Both the position numbers and the translations under genes were made by a program. DNA of 64,000 nt, from positions 186,001 to 250,000 of the forward strand of contig NZ_VFMQ01000001.1 in assembly GCF_006715175.1 (NCBI RefSeq), read 5' to 3'. Shown here in pieces: positions 27,901 through 36,153 of this stretch (positions within the stretch are counted from its first letter, which is position 1; each line of letters begins with the position of its first letter). This DNA comes from Curtobacterium citreum (lineage in GTDB: Bacteria > Actinomycetota > Actinomycetes > Actinomycetales > Microbacteriaceae). The notes beneath the pieces are model-generated. The model saw only the letters and a program-made list of their open reading frames with translations. It was not told where the DNA came from and did not search any database.

Positions 27901-29115
27901 TTCTGGTGCCTGCCGCAGATCCTCTTCTATGCGCTGTACTCGCTCCTCGGCGAGGTCCTCAACGCCAAGCAGGTGTTCGGGCCCTTCACCTGGGCACCAC
28001 TGATCAACAACGTCATCGCGATCGCCGGCCTGTTCGTCTTCATCGCGATGTTCGGCGGCCAGGACGTCAACGCCGCCACCGACGCGTGGACCCCGGCGAA
28101 GATCGCGGTGCTCGCAGGCAGCGCGTCCCTCGGAGTCTTCGCGCAGGCGGCGTTCCTGCCCTTCTTCTGGCGCCGTGCCGGCCTGACCTTCCGCCCGGAC
28201 TTCCGGTGGCGCGGGGTGGGGCTCAAGTCGACGGGGACGGCCGCGGGCTGGCTCTTCGCCATGATCCTCGTGACCCAGCTCGCCGGCATCGTGCAGTCCC
28301 GCGTTGCCTCGCTCGGCACCGGCTCCGCGGGCAACGCGGTACTGCAGAACGCGTGGCTGCTCTTCATGCTCCCGCACTCGATCATCGCCGTGTCGATCGC
28401 GACGGCGTACTTCACGCGGATGAGCCACGACGCGGGTCGGGGCGACCTCGACGCGGTCCGCCGGAACCTGTCGCTGTCGCTGCGGATCGTCGGGCTCTTC
28501 ACGGTGTTCGCCTCGGTCGCGCTCATCGTCGTCGCCGTGCCGTTCGGCCGCATGTTCGACAACACGTACGACGGGGCGCTCGTGATCGGCTCCGTGCTGC
28601 TCGCCTACATGCCGGGTCTCGTGCTGTTCAGCATGCTCTTCATCATCCAGCGGGTCTTTTGGGCGATGCACGACCACCGCACGCCGTTCCTCATGCAGTG
28701 CATCCAGTCCGTGCTGTTCGTCATCGGTGCCCTCGCCGTGGCCACCCTGCCCGGCGACGTCATCGGCGTCTCGATCGCGGCCTGCACGACCCTCGCCGGC
28801 ACGGCCCAGACGATCGTCGCCCTGGTGCTCGTCCGGAAGCGGCTCGGCGGCATCGAAGGACCGGTCGTCACCCGTTCGCACGTGCAGTTCGTCATCGCGG
28901 CGCTCATCGCCGGCGTGGCCGGACTGCTGGTCGTGAACTTCTTCGGGGCGTTCTCCGCCGACGGCTTCGCGATGTCGGACGCCACCGGCGCCCTCGTCAC
29001 GATCGTCCTCACCGGCGCCGTCATGGCGGTCGTGTACTTCGGCGCCCTGGTGGTCGCGAAGAACGGCGAGATCCAGAACGCCGTGGGCATCCTCCGATCC
29101 AAGCTCGGTCGCTGA
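24994..29115 (+). CDS. murJ: DUF6049 secreted domain fused to lipid II flippase MurJ
   Basis: One uninterrupted frame of 1,373 residues. Residues 1-35 are a signal peptide. About 36-690 is a DUF6049-type extracellular region containing a Thr/Pro-rich stretch (about 312-360). A transmembrane helix lies at about 699-720, then a basic and acidic cytosolic linker. From about 831 (LGRASAMLAAGTMLSRVLGF) to the end is a complete MurJ of about 540 residues with its many membrane helices. MurJ flips lipid II for peptidoglycan synthesis. In relatives these are, to my knowledge, usually adjacent separate genes. A separately initiated MurJ cannot be excluded. The start has no clear ribosome site. Confidence 0.85.
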   Translation: MHILRSTLAAAATALVAVGLVVTPLATDGAGAATAQPVTTRTAHPAAADAGKTTVSVSPANRGIVQRDQDLQLTVTVTNDTDTEVPAGTAELDIFRSVSTRDVLSDWLADTTTTGYLGAPMDSVDVPAVPAHRSVTQTVTIVPGNVGLGGYTSFGARRIAADYTAGSTSAVARSAITWYPDFEQTPVGVSVALPVTVPRTTDGVLTASELAAATAVDGTLTQQLDAAQDHNVTLAVDPRIIASIRLLGENAPTSAATWLQRLESLRNEKFALAYADADVSGLRQAGADGTPGVVSLDQEVEDENFPGAVTASPTPTATDGATLDTTPGATSPNTPTPTPTDTVTPGTEPTGTATDGAAGTPTLPTTRSLLDFPWSMSGMSWPVEGTVAQDDLAALAASGTEMTIVSSGNTSAGADTTIAASERIGDQHVLVADQGASALLRDAATAKDEQTWSTDMAELTATLATAARSGTATSPVLLTLGREWPTDSDRLSRALDALESTAWVSPSDLSSAAAASAGSLTLASSSAGDDRVDQLRRLVDGEREVSSFSTALDAPADITAPARLSLLALSSNAWRGDTGDLTVAIDRQLSRWTKQTSAVSIPNSSSLTLLGDRSSLPISVRNRSDYPVTVRLSVQPSSSALRVVKNDIEVKVQAQSSTRTTVPVQSVANGKVSLTMSLQSPTGVTISEPSTVELNVQAQWETVITAVAAVGLVGIFGFGIFRSIRKRIRRRNGEVDDEEDDPNRPLAVQPAAPGAPGRPGGTSAAAQAAAAPAVVGSTTSLRDPLPEPEAPTGVDPRLQADASHRSAAPTEPEEPTISTQQQPVVDAEPGAERSLGRASAMLAAGTMLSRVLGFAKTFVLAFAIGQANSPGADAFALANQLPNNIYALIAGGLLSAVLIPQIVRSMQQSSDGGTAYVNKIVTLGTTVFVVITVLATLLAPLLVWVYSQQSSDEGKGFTAAQTDLAVAFAFWCLPQILFYALYSLLGEVLNAKQVFGPFTWAPLINNVIAIAGLFVFIAMFGGQDVNAATDAWTPAKIAVLAGSASLGVFAQAAFLPFFWRRAGLTFRPDFRWRGVGLKSTGTAAGWLFAMILVTQLAGIVQSRVASLGTGSAGNAVLQNAWLLFMLPHSIIAVSIATAYFTRMSHDAGRGDLDAVRRNLSLSLRIVGLFTVFASVALIVVAVPFGRMFDNTYDGALVIGSVLLAYMPGLVLFSMLFIIQRVFWAMHDHRTPFLMQCIQSVLFVIGALAVATLPGDVIGVSIAACTTLAGTAQTIVALVLVRKRLGGIEGPVVTRSHVQFVIAALIAGVAGLLVVNFFGAFSADGFAMSDATGALVTIVLTGAVMAVVYFGALVVAKNGEIQNAVGILRSKLGR

Positions 29116-29206
29116 CGCCCGTCCGGTCGGCGCACCCGGCTGCCGTGGAATGCCACGCCGGTAGCATGTGTTGACCCGGTCAGTACGCAACGGAAGGGCA
29201 CCAGGC

Positions 29207-30205
29207 ATGCGCCAGCTCATCATCATCGGTTCCGGTCCTGCCGGGTTCACCGCCGGCATCTACGCCGCGCGCGCCGAGCTCAAGCCGCTCATCGTCGCCT
29301 CGAGCGTCGAGACCGGTGGCGAGCTCACCAAGACCACCGAGGTCGAGAACTTCCCTGGTTTCCCGGAGGGCATCCAGGGCCCCGACCTCATGATCAAGAT
29401 GCAGGAGCAGGCCGAGAAGTTCGGTGCCGAGGTCCTGTACGACGACGCGGTGTCCGTCGACCTGACCGGCGAGGTCAAGAAGGTCACCGTCGGCTCCGGC
29501 GAGACGTTCGAGGCCCTCGCGGTCATCTACGCCACGGGGTCGGCCTACCGCCACCTCGGGCTCGCCGACGAGGAGCGCCTGTCCGGTCACGGCGTCAGCT
29601 GGTGCGCGACGTGCGACGGCTTCTTCTTCCGCCAGAAGAACATCGCCGTCGTCGGCGGCGGTGACTCCGCGATGGAAGAGGCCACGTTCCTCACCCGCTT
29701 CGCCGACAAGGTGACGGTCATCCACCGCAAGGACTCGCTGCGTGCGTCCAAGATCATGCAGGACCGCGCGATGAACGACCCGAAGATCGAGTTCGCGTGG
29801 AACAAGGAGGTCACGGGCATCCAGGGCGACACGGCCGTCACCGGCGTCACGCTCACGGACACCGTGACGGGCGAGGAGTCCGAGCTCGCGCTCGACGGGC
29901 TCTTCATCGCGATCGGCAACGACCCGCGCACCCACCTGATCCACGGGCAGATCGACCTCGCGCCGGAGGGCACCATCGCCGTCCAGGGTCGTTCGTCCAA
30001 GACGAACCTGCCGGGTGTCTTCGCCGCGGGTGACGTCATCGACCCGACGTACCGCCAGGCGATCACGGCCGCAGGTTCGGGCACGGTCGCGGCGCTCGAC
30101 GCCGAGAAGTACCTCGCGGAGCTCGACGACGCACTGACCGATCAGGCCGAGGGCCGCACGCCCTCCGAGCCCGCGATGGTCGACGTCGAGGCAGCGCGGG
30201 CCTGA
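29207..30205 (+). CDS. trxB: Thioredoxin-disulfide reductase
   Basis: 332 residues. FAD/NADPH flavoenzyme that reduces thioredoxin. FAD-binding GSGPAGFTAGIYAARA lies at the N-terminus, the redox pair in WCATCDGFF, the NADPH motif GGGDSAMEEA, and the C-terminal FAD motif GVFAAGDVID. The ATG at 29207 is preceded by GGAAGGG. trxA follows 59 nt later. Confidence 0.97.
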   Translation: MRQLIIIGSGPAGFTAGIYAARAELKPLIVASSVETGGELTKTTEVENFPGFPEGIQGPDLMIKMQEQAEKFGAEVLYDDAVSVDLTGEVKKVTVGSGETFEALAVIYATGSAYRHLGLADEERLSGHGVSWCATCDGFFFRQKNIAVVGGGDSAMEEATFLTRFADKVTVIHRKDSLRASKIMQDRAMNDPKIEFAWNKEVTGIQGDTAVTGVTLTDTVTGEESELALDGLFIAIGNDPRTHLIHGQIDLAPEGTIAVQGRSSKTNLPGVFAAGDVIDPTYRQAITAAGSGTVAALDAEKYLAELDDALTDQAEGRTPSEPAMVDVEAARA

Positions 30206-30264
30206 CGCACGGAATACTGCAGCGGCCATCCCGTTGTAACCACAGAACTCTCGAAGGAGCACAC

Positions 30265-30591
30265 ATGTCGAACGCCAAGGCCGTCACCGACGCCACCTTC
30301 TCGGACGAGGTCCTCAAGTCCGACAAGACCATCCTGGTCGACTTCTGGGCGGAGTGGTGCGGCCCGTGTCGCGCGGTCTCGCCGATCCTCGACCAGATCG
30401 CCGCGGAGCACGCCGACAAGATCGAGATCGTCAAGCTCAACGTCGACGACAACCCGCAGTCGGCCATGAACTACCAGATCACGTCGATCCCGGCGATGAA
30501 GGTGTTCAAGGGCGGCGAGGTCGTCAAGACCGTCATCGGCGCCAAGCCGAAGCCGGCGCTCGAGGCCGACCTCGCCGAGTTCCTGGCGTAG
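30265..30591 (+). CDS. trxA: Thioredoxin
   Basis: 108 residues with active site WCGPCR and the conserved cis-Pro loop TSIPAM. Small cytosolic disulfide reductant, re-reduced by TrxB encoded just upstream. The ATG follows GAAGGAG. A strong terminator follows the stop. Confidence 0.97.
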   Translation: MSNAKAVTDATFSDEVLKSDKTILVDFWAEWCGPCRAVSPILDQIAAEHADKIEIVKLNVDDNPQSAMNYQITSIPAMKVFKGGEVVKTVIGAKPKPALEADLAEFLA

Positions 30592-30609
30592 GTCCGACCG
30601 CACCGTCGA

Positions 30610-30643
30610 ACGGCCCCGTCCTCCACGCGGAGGGCGGGGCCGT
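30610..30643 (+). terminator. Terminator after trxA
   Basis: Inverted repeat (ACGGCCCCG...CCTCC / GGAGG...CGGGGCCGT) with a 4-base loop, 19 nt after the trxA stop. Confidence 0.8.
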
Positions 30644-30794
30644 CGTCGTTCCGCGAGGAGCGCCGCGGCGGCGTTCCGGGGTGCGCGCTGCGCGTTCGCG
30701 GGCCACAGCTTCAGGATCGGCCCCCACCTCCCACCGGGGATCCGGCAACGGATGTCGTAGTGTGGCGGGAATGTCCCACTGAACGGAGCACACG

Positions 30795-32099
30795 ATGACG
30801 AACGGCAACAGCCTCGACCCCTGGTACGACTCCTACGCCCAGCGCACCGCCGGGCTGAGCGCCTCCGAGGTCCGAGCCCTGTTCGCCGTCGCGTCGCGGC
30901 CCGAGGTGGTCTCGCTCGCCGGCGGCATGCCGTACGTCTCGGCGCTCCCGCGCGAGCTCGTCACGGGCTCCCTGGACCGCGTGATGGCCGAGGACGCCGC
31001 GATGGCGCTGCAGTACGGCGGCGGCCAGGGCCTCCGCTCCCTGCGCGAGCACATCGTCGACGTGATGAGCCTCGAGGGCATCCGTGCGAGCGCCGAGGAC
31101 GTCGTCGTCACCACGGGGTCGCAGCACGCGCTCGACCTCGTCACGCGGCTGTTCATCGATCCGGGCGACGTCGTGCTGGCCGAGTCCCCGTCCTACGTCG
31201 GCGCGATCGGCGTCTTCCGGTCGTACCAGGCCCAGACCGTCCACGTGGCGACCGACGAACACGGCCTGGTGCCCGGGGCCCTGCGCGAGGCCATCGCGAA
31301 CCTGCGGGCGCAGGGGAAGCGCATCAAGTTCCTCTACACGATCCCGAACTTCCACAACCCCGCCGGTGTCACAATGAGCCGCGAGCGCCGGATCGAGGTG
31401 CTCGACATCTGCCGGTCGAACGGCATCCTGGTGCTCGAGGACAACCCGTACGGGCTGCTCTGGTTCGACGAGCCCGCGCCGCAGGCCATCCGCTCGATCG
31501 ATGAAGAGGGCGTGGTGTACCTCGGCTCCTTCTCGAAGACCCTCGCGCCGGGCTTCCGCGTCGGCTGGGCCCTCGCACCGCATGCCATCCGCGAGAAGCT
31601 CGTCCTCGCGAACGAGTCCGCCGTGCTCGCGCCGAACTCGTTCGGCCAGTACGTCGTGAACGCCTACCTCGACGCCGCGGACTGGAAGGGCCAGGTCGAC
31701 ACCTTCCGAGGCCTCTACGCCGAGCGCCGCGACGCGATGATGTCCGCGCTGGGGGAGTTCCTGCCCGACCTCTCCTGGACCCGCCCGAACGGCGGCTTCT
31801 TCGTCTGGCTGACCCTGCCCGAGCACCTCGACTCGAAGGGGATGCTCCCGCGCGCCGTGAAGGAGCTCGTGGCCTACACCCCGGGAACAGCGTTCTACGC
31901 CGACGGCCGCGGTGGTGGCAACATCCGGTTGTCGTTCTGCTACCCGACGCCCGAGCAGATCCGCGTCGGGGTCAAGCGTCTCGCCACGGTGATCAACGAC
32001 GAGCTCGAGCTGCTCGAGACGTTCGGCTCCGCGACCCGTCCGATCACGACCGTCCGCGAGTCGAACTCGGTCGTCGCGCCGCCGCCGAACGTGTCCTGA
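30795..32099 (+). CDS. PLP-dependent aminotransferase, class I/II
   Basis: 434 residues. Fold type I aminotransferase: VTTGSQHALDLV, IPNFHNPAGVTMS, a PLP-lysine in SFSKTLAPGFRVGW, and a C-terminal Arg in NIRLSFCYP. The closest known types are 2-aminoadipate and valine-type aminotransferases of the MocR-like subgroup, without a GntR domain. It has its own promoter region after the trxA terminator and is followed 40 nt later by the Ddl-like ligase. The pairing near parAB recurs in actinobacteria; substrate not determinable here. Confidence 0.88.
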   Translation: MTNGNSLDPWYDSYAQRTAGLSASEVRALFAVASRPEVVSLAGGMPYVSALPRELVTGSLDRVMAEDAAMALQYGGGQGLRSLREHIVDVMSLEGIRASAEDVVVTTGSQHALDLVTRLFIDPGDVVLAESPSYVGAIGVFRSYQAQTVHVATDEHGLVPGALREAIANLRAQGKRIKFLYTIPNFHNPAGVTMSRERRIEVLDICRSNGILVLEDNPYGLLWFDEPAPQAIRSIDEEGVVYLGSFSKTLAPGFRVGWALAPHAIREKLVLANESAVLAPNSFGQYVVNAYLDAADWKGQVDTFRGLYAERRDAMMSALGEFLPDLSWTRPNGGFFVWLTLPEHLDSKGMLPRAVKELVAYTPGTAFYADGRGGGNIRLSFCYPTPEQIRVGVKRLATVINDELELLETFGSATRPITTVRESNSVVAPPPNVS

Positions 32100-32139
32100 C
32101 CAGCGCTTTCCGCACAATCACAGCAAAGGGATCCCTCGC

Positions 32140-33102
32140 ATGGCCGACCTCACCCGTCGTCACGTCGTCGTCGTCGCCGGAGGGATCTCGCACGAGCGGG
32201 ACGTCTCCCTGCGGTCCGGTCGTCGGGTCGCGGACTCGCTGACCGGCTACGGCTGGCAGGTCGACCTCCGCGACGCCGACGGCTCGCTCCTGCCCGCCCT
32301 GCGAGAGGGGCGACCGGACGTCGTGTGGCCGGCTCTGCACGGTGCGTCCGGAGAGGACGGCGCGCTCCGAGGCGTGCTGGAGGCCCTGGACATCCCGTTC
32401 GTGGGCTCACGCGCTACCTCGGCCCGCCTGGCGTGGGACAAGCCCACCTCGTCCGCGCTGGTCGCCCGAGCTGGCGTGCACACACCGCGGTCGGTGACCC
32501 TGTCCCACGACGTCTTCCGCGAGCTCGGCGCCGTCGGGCTCCTCGAAGCCATCGCAGGGGAGCACCCCGTCCCGCTCGCCGTGAAGCCGGCACGCGGCGG
32601 CAGCGTGCAGGGCGTCACCCTCGTCGAGGACGTCGCCGACCTGCCGCGCGCAATGGTCACGGCCTACACGTACTGCGACGACGTCGTGGTCGAGCAGCTG
32701 ATCCGGGGGACCGAGGTCGCCGTCGGGATCATCGACACCGGGGACGGGCCCGTCGCGCTGTCGGCGGTCGAGATCGTCCCGCGCAACGGGCCGTACGGCT
32801 TCGAGGCCCGTTACAACGCCGGTGAGACGACGTTCTACACCCCCGCCAGACTCTCTGACGCCTTCGCCGCGGCCGCCGCGGAGGCGGCCATCGCAGCACA
32901 CGTCGCACTCGGCCTGCGGCACCTCTCTCGCGTCGACCTCATCATCGACGCCGCCGGGACGCCATGGTTCCTCGAGGCGAACGTCCTCCCCGGCCTCACC
33001 GAGACCTCCCTCGTCCCGCAGGCGCTGAGCGCGTCCGGGTTCGACCTCGGTTGGACCTACGCCGAGCTGGCCGAGCAGGCCATCCGCGACCACCGCGCCT
33101 GA
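32140..33102 (+). CDS. D-alanine-D-alanine ligase-like ATP-grasp enzyme
   Basis: 320 residues. The N-terminus has VVVVAGGISHERDVSLRSG, the Ddl signature, then HGASGEDGALRGVLE. The ATP-grasp core has KPARGGSVQGV, and the metal/ATP site is in LEANVLPGLTETSL. It would join two amino acids using ATP, in wall-precursor or peptide synthesis. It is close to canonical Ddl but may be a paralogue, because this locus is not the usual murein cluster. It follows the aminotransferase and precedes the first parS site. Confidence 0.85.
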   Translation: MADLTRRHVVVVAGGISHERDVSLRSGRRVADSLTGYGWQVDLRDADGSLLPALREGRPDVVWPALHGASGEDGALRGVLEALDIPFVGSRATSARLAWDKPTSSALVARAGVHTPRSVTLSHDVFRELGAVGLLEAIAGEHPVPLAVKPARGGSVQGVTLVEDVADLPRAMVTAYTYCDDVVVEQLIRGTEVAVGIIDTGDGPVALSAVEIVPRNGPYGFEARYNAGETTFYTPARLSDAFAAAAAEAAIAAHVALGLRHLSRVDLIIDAAGTPWFLEANVLPGLTETSLVPQALSASGFDLGWTYAELAEQAIRDHRA

Positions 33103-33113
33103 GTCCTCGTGCG

Positions 33114-33129
33114 TGTTCCACGTGGAACA
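33114..33129. promoter_or_regulatory. parS centromere site 1
   Basis: Perfect 16-bp palindrome TGTTCCACGTGGAACA, a match to the bacterial parS core. It ends 3 nt before the ATG of the YdcF-like gene. Confidence 0.9.
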
Positions 33130-33132
33130 TCG

Positions 33133-33747
33133 ATGGTGTTGCCTGTCCTCGGTTCCGCGGTCGTGGTGCTGGTCGCATGTCTGGCTTGGGGTGAGGCGGT
33201 CCACTTCGGTGCGAGTGCCGCAAGCCGACGGCACCGCGCAGGTCTTTCATGCAGGGGGCGCGACGTCGCCATAGTGGTCCTGGGGTTCAGCAACCGGGCC
33301 TCGCAGCCGAACCTTGTGAACCGGTGGCGTGCCCGGATCGCCGTCCGGACCGCACGCTTACTCGTCCGCCGCGGTGCGCGGTCGGTTCGGATCATCTGGC
33401 GCGGTGGCCCCGTGATGGGCCCCGTGCCGGAGGCGCAGCACCTCGCCGCCGCGCTCCGGCACGCTGGGTGGCACGGCCAGACCGTCCTCGAGGGACACAG
33501 CCGCTCGACGTGGGAGAACATCGCCAATGTCCGGCCGCTCCTCCGCTGGGATGAACTCGTCGCCCTCTGTTCGAACGATCTGCACGTCGTGAAGGCGCGG
33601 CTGTACTTCGCGCGCCAGGACCCCGATGTCGTCGAGCGTCTGATCGGATCCGCGAACTACCGCGCGGGGGAGATGGTGCTGGCCAAGCCGCTGTTCGCCG
33701 CGGTCGGCCTGCACAAGCTTCGCGCGCTGCGGCCGCACCGTCACTGA
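33133..33747 (+). CDS. YdcF/DUF218-family protein
   Basis: 204 residues from ATG 33133; a GTG at 33109 would run through parS. A single N-terminal membrane helix (MVLPVLGSAVVVLVACLAWG) is followed by a DUF218 domain: VVLGFSNRA, EAQHLAAAL, EGHSRSTWENI and ALCSNDLHVVKARLYF. The SRSTxEN block is diagnostic of the YdcF/SanA/ElyC group, some of which act in envelope integrity. No ribosome site is visible because parS occupies that position. Reaction unknown. Confidence 0.75.
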   Translation: MVLPVLGSAVVVLVACLAWGEAVHFGASAASRRHRAGLSCRGRDVAIVVLGFSNRASQPNLVNRWRARIAVRTARLLVRRGARSVRIIWRGGPVMGPVPEAQHLAAALRHAGWHGQTVLEGHSRSTWENIANVRPLLRWDELVALCSNDLHVVKARLYFARQDPDVVERLIGSANYRAGEMVLAKPLFAAVGLHKLRALRPHRH

Positions 33748-33775
33748 TGAGATCCTCGGCGATCAGGACTCGCGA

Positions 33776-33791
33776 TGTTCCACGTGGAACG
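33776..33791. promoter_or_regulatory. parS centromere site 2
   Basis: TGTTCCACGTGGAACG, 15 of 16 positions of the parS palindrome; the final base deviates. Confidence 0.85.
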
Positions 33792-34038
33792 TCCATCACC
33801 GAGCCAGCGGCTGTTGGCTCACACAAATGAGGCTGCGCGCCTCTCCTCGGCGAAGGCGGGCCGGGGACCGTGGCTCCGACGCCTGCGTTCGCCAACGGTC
33901 GAGGTTCTCCCACCGCGAGGCAGTCGACCTACAGCACCGGGGCCTTGACCGGTACCAACTTTCGCTCGCTGCAGCCGGTTCGCTCCCGGTTCGCACCCCC
34001 GATGCACGTGCAGCAGCAGCGATTCCACTCGAAGACCA

Positions 34039-34054
34039 TGTTCCACGTGGAACA
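34039..34054. promoter_or_regulatory. parS centromere site 3
   Basis: Perfect TGTTCCACGTGGAACA palindrome between the ydcF-like gene and the 3' end of parB. Confidence 0.9.
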
Positions 34055-34198
34055 CGCGTCGCCGCCGAGCGCGCCTCATGGCGGATACAAGCCTGCCGGC
34101 CTCCTGCGCGCCATCGAGCGTCGCGCTGCTCTGGAGATACCCGCACGGCCAGAACGGTCGCCAGCGGCCCGTCAGAGGCTCGGGGGACAGCCAGAAGG

Positions 34199-35179
34199 TC
34201 AGCCTGCGATGTCCTGGACCCCGAGCTCGCCCAGGATCCGGTTCAGGTCGTCTCCGTTGGCGAAGTCGATGGTCACTGAGCTCTTCCGCGCACCGACGGC
34301 GATCTTGACCCGCGTGTTCAAGCGATCGCCAAGCCGCTCCGCGAGATCGTTGAAGTGCGCCTGTCGCTTCGAGGGCTCCGGCTTGACCTTCGCCGGCGCC
34401 TTCGTCGCAAGCTGCTGGGCGATCGCCTCGGCAGCACGCACGGACAGGTCCTCGTTCACGATCTTCTCGGCGAGGTACTCCATCGCCTCGGCGTCCGGCG
34501 CTGCGAGGATCGCCCGCGCGTGTCCCGCCGAGAGCACTCCTGCGGCAACGCGGCGCTGCACCGGAGAGGGCAGACGCAGCAACCGGATCGTGTTCGTGAT
34601 CTGCGGACGCGACCGCCCGATGCGCTGCGCGAGCTGCTCCTGCGTGATCCCGAAGTCTGCGAGCAGCTGCTGGTACGCCGAGGCCTCCTCGAGCGGGTTG
34701 AGCTGAGCGCGGTGCAGGTTCTCGAGCAACGCGTCGCGGAGCATCGCGTCATCGGGGGTGTCCTTGACGATCGCGGGGATCGTCGAGAGCCCGAGCTCCT
34801 TCGTGGCACGCAGTCGGCGCTCGCCCATGATGAGCTCGTACTGCGGGTCCGTGCCCGTTGCACCGGGGATGGGACGCACCACGATGGGCTGCAGGACGCC
34901 GATCTCCCGGATCGAGTGCACGAGCTCCTGGAGCTCCTCTTCGCGGAACTCCTTGCGCGGCTGCTGCGCGTTCGGCACGACATCGAGCGGGTTGAGGTTC
35001 GCCAGCCGCGCGCCGGGCACGGCCACCAGATCCTCGGCGGTCTGCCCGGACGGCGACGGAGCCGACGCCGGCGATCCGCCGGTCGGGAAGAACACGTCGA
35101 CGGGACGGTCCTGCTGCTCATTGGCCGTGGGGATCAGGGCGCCGATCCCGCGGCCGAGGCCGGTTCGCTTGGGTGCCAT
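34199..35179 (-). CDS. parB: Chromosome partition protein ParB
   Basis: 326 residues. The CTP-dependent DNA clamp that loads at parS. CTP-binding motifs GERRLRATKE and ENLHRAQLNPLEEA are visible, then the helix-turn-helix (ITQEQLAQRIGRSRPQITN) and a C-terminal dimer domain. The ATG overlaps the parA stop by one base (TGATG). Four parS sites lie within 3 kb. Confidence 0.95.
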   Translation of the reverse strand: MAPKRTGLGRGIGALIPTANEQQDRPVDVFFPTGGSPASAPSPSGQTAEDLVAVPGARLANLNPLDVVPNAQQPRKEFREEELQELVHSIREIGVLQPIVVRPIPGATGTDPQYELIMGERRLRATKELGLSTIPAIVKDTPDDAMLRDALLENLHRAQLNPLEEASAYQQLLADFGITQEQLAQRIGRSRPQITNTIRLLRLPSPVQRRVAAGVLSAGHARAILAAPDAEAMEYLAEKIVNEDLSVRAAEAIAQQLATKAPAKVKPEPSKRQAHFNDLAERLGDRLNTRVKIAVGARKSSVTIDFANGDDLNRILGELGVQDIAG

Positions 35180-36072
35180 CAGTCCTGCGCTCCTCGTGCT
35201 GCGATCTCGGCGGCTGCCTCCAGGTAGGAGAGCGACCCGGATGAGTTGACGTCGTACGAGACGACGCTCTGCCCGTAGCTCGGCGCCTCGCTCACCCGCA
35301 CAGAACGGGGGATCATCGCCTGCAGGACCTGGTCCCCGAAGTGCTCGCGAACATCGGCGGCCACCTGGTTGGACAGGTTCGTCCGGCCGTCGTACATCGT
35401 GAGCAGGATCGTCGAGACGCGCAGGTTCGGGTTGAGGTGCCGCTCGATCAGCTCGATGTTCCGCAGGAGCTGGCTCAACCCCTCGAGGGCGTAGTACTCG
35501 GTCTGGATCGGGATGAGCACTTCCTGCGCTGCCACGAAGGCGTTGATCGTCAGGAGCCCCAGCGACGGCGGGCAGTCGATGAAGACGTAGTGGTACGGCT
35601 CGTCCAGCGACGACAAGTACTGGTCCAGCGCGGTGCGGAGCCGCTGCTCACGCGCGACGAGGGAGACGAGCTCGATCTCGGCGCCGGCGAGGTGGATCGT
35701 CGCCGGTACACACCACAGCGTCTCCGACTCGGGGGAGCGCTGCACGGTGTCCGCGATCGGCGCCTCGTCGACGATGACGTCGTAGATGCTCGCGACCTCG
35801 GCCTGGTGATCCACGCCGAGCGCGGTCGAGGCATTGCCCTGCGGGTCCAGGTCGATCACCAGGACGCGAGCTCCACCGTGCGCCAGAGCCGCCGCCAGGT
35901 TGACCGTCGTCGTCGTCTTGCCGACGCCGCCCTTCTGGTTCGACACCGTGAAGATCCGGGTCTTTGCCGGCAGCGGGAACTGCTGCGTCGCGATCGCACG
36001 ACGGCGCCGGTTGAGATCAGCGATTTCCCGCGCAAGGGGAGTCGACGCGTCGTAGTCGGTAGATGAACTCAA
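35179..36072 (-). CDS. parA: Chromosome partition ATPase ParA
   Basis: 297 residues. Deviant Walker A QKGGVGKTTT, switch LDPQGNAST and Walker B YVFIDCPPSLG mark a ParA/Soj ATPase that moves ParB-parS complexes. A 38-residue N-terminal extension precedes the core. Transcribed from a region holding parS site 4, in operon with parB and downstream of rsmG as in most actinobacteria. Confidence 0.96.
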   Translation of the reverse strand: MSSSTDYDASTPLAREIADLNRRRRAIATQQFPLPAKTRIFTVSNQKGGVGKTTTTVNLAAALAHGGARVLVIDLDPQGNASTALGVDHQAEVASIYDVIVDEAPIADTVQRSPESETLWCVPATIHLAGAEIELVSLVAREQRLRTALDQYLSSLDEPYHYVFIDCPPSLGLLTINAFVAAQEVLIPIQTEYYALEGLSQLLRNIELIERHLNPNLRVSTILLTMYDGRTNLSNQVAADVREHFGDQVLQAMIPRSVRVSEAPSYGQSVVSYDVNSSGSLSYLEAAAEIAARGAQD

Positions 36073-36095
36073 CGAAGACCTCTTCCCCGGTGCAG

Positions 36096-36111
36096 TGTTT
36101 CACGTGGAACG
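36096..36111. promoter_or_regulatory. parS centromere site 4, in parA leader
   Basis: TGTTTCACGTGGAACG matches the variant parS core TGTTTCACGTGGAACA at 15 of 16 positions. It lies 24 nt upstream of the parA start, so ParB binding could affect parAB expression. Confidence 0.85.
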
Positions 36112-36153
36112 TCGAGCCCGCAAGATCCGGTAGCACCGGTCCGAGCGACAGCG

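Larger units (their letters stand above)
33748..34198. other. Intergenic centromere region between ydcF-like and parB
   Basis: No gene. It holds two of the four parS sites and has atypical, less G-rich composition. Small frames across it are out of character with neighbours. Confidence 0.6.

Noticed and set aside
27280-29259. Long minus-strand frame opposite murJ.
   Set aside because: Charged, low-complexity shadow of the membrane protein; no domain.
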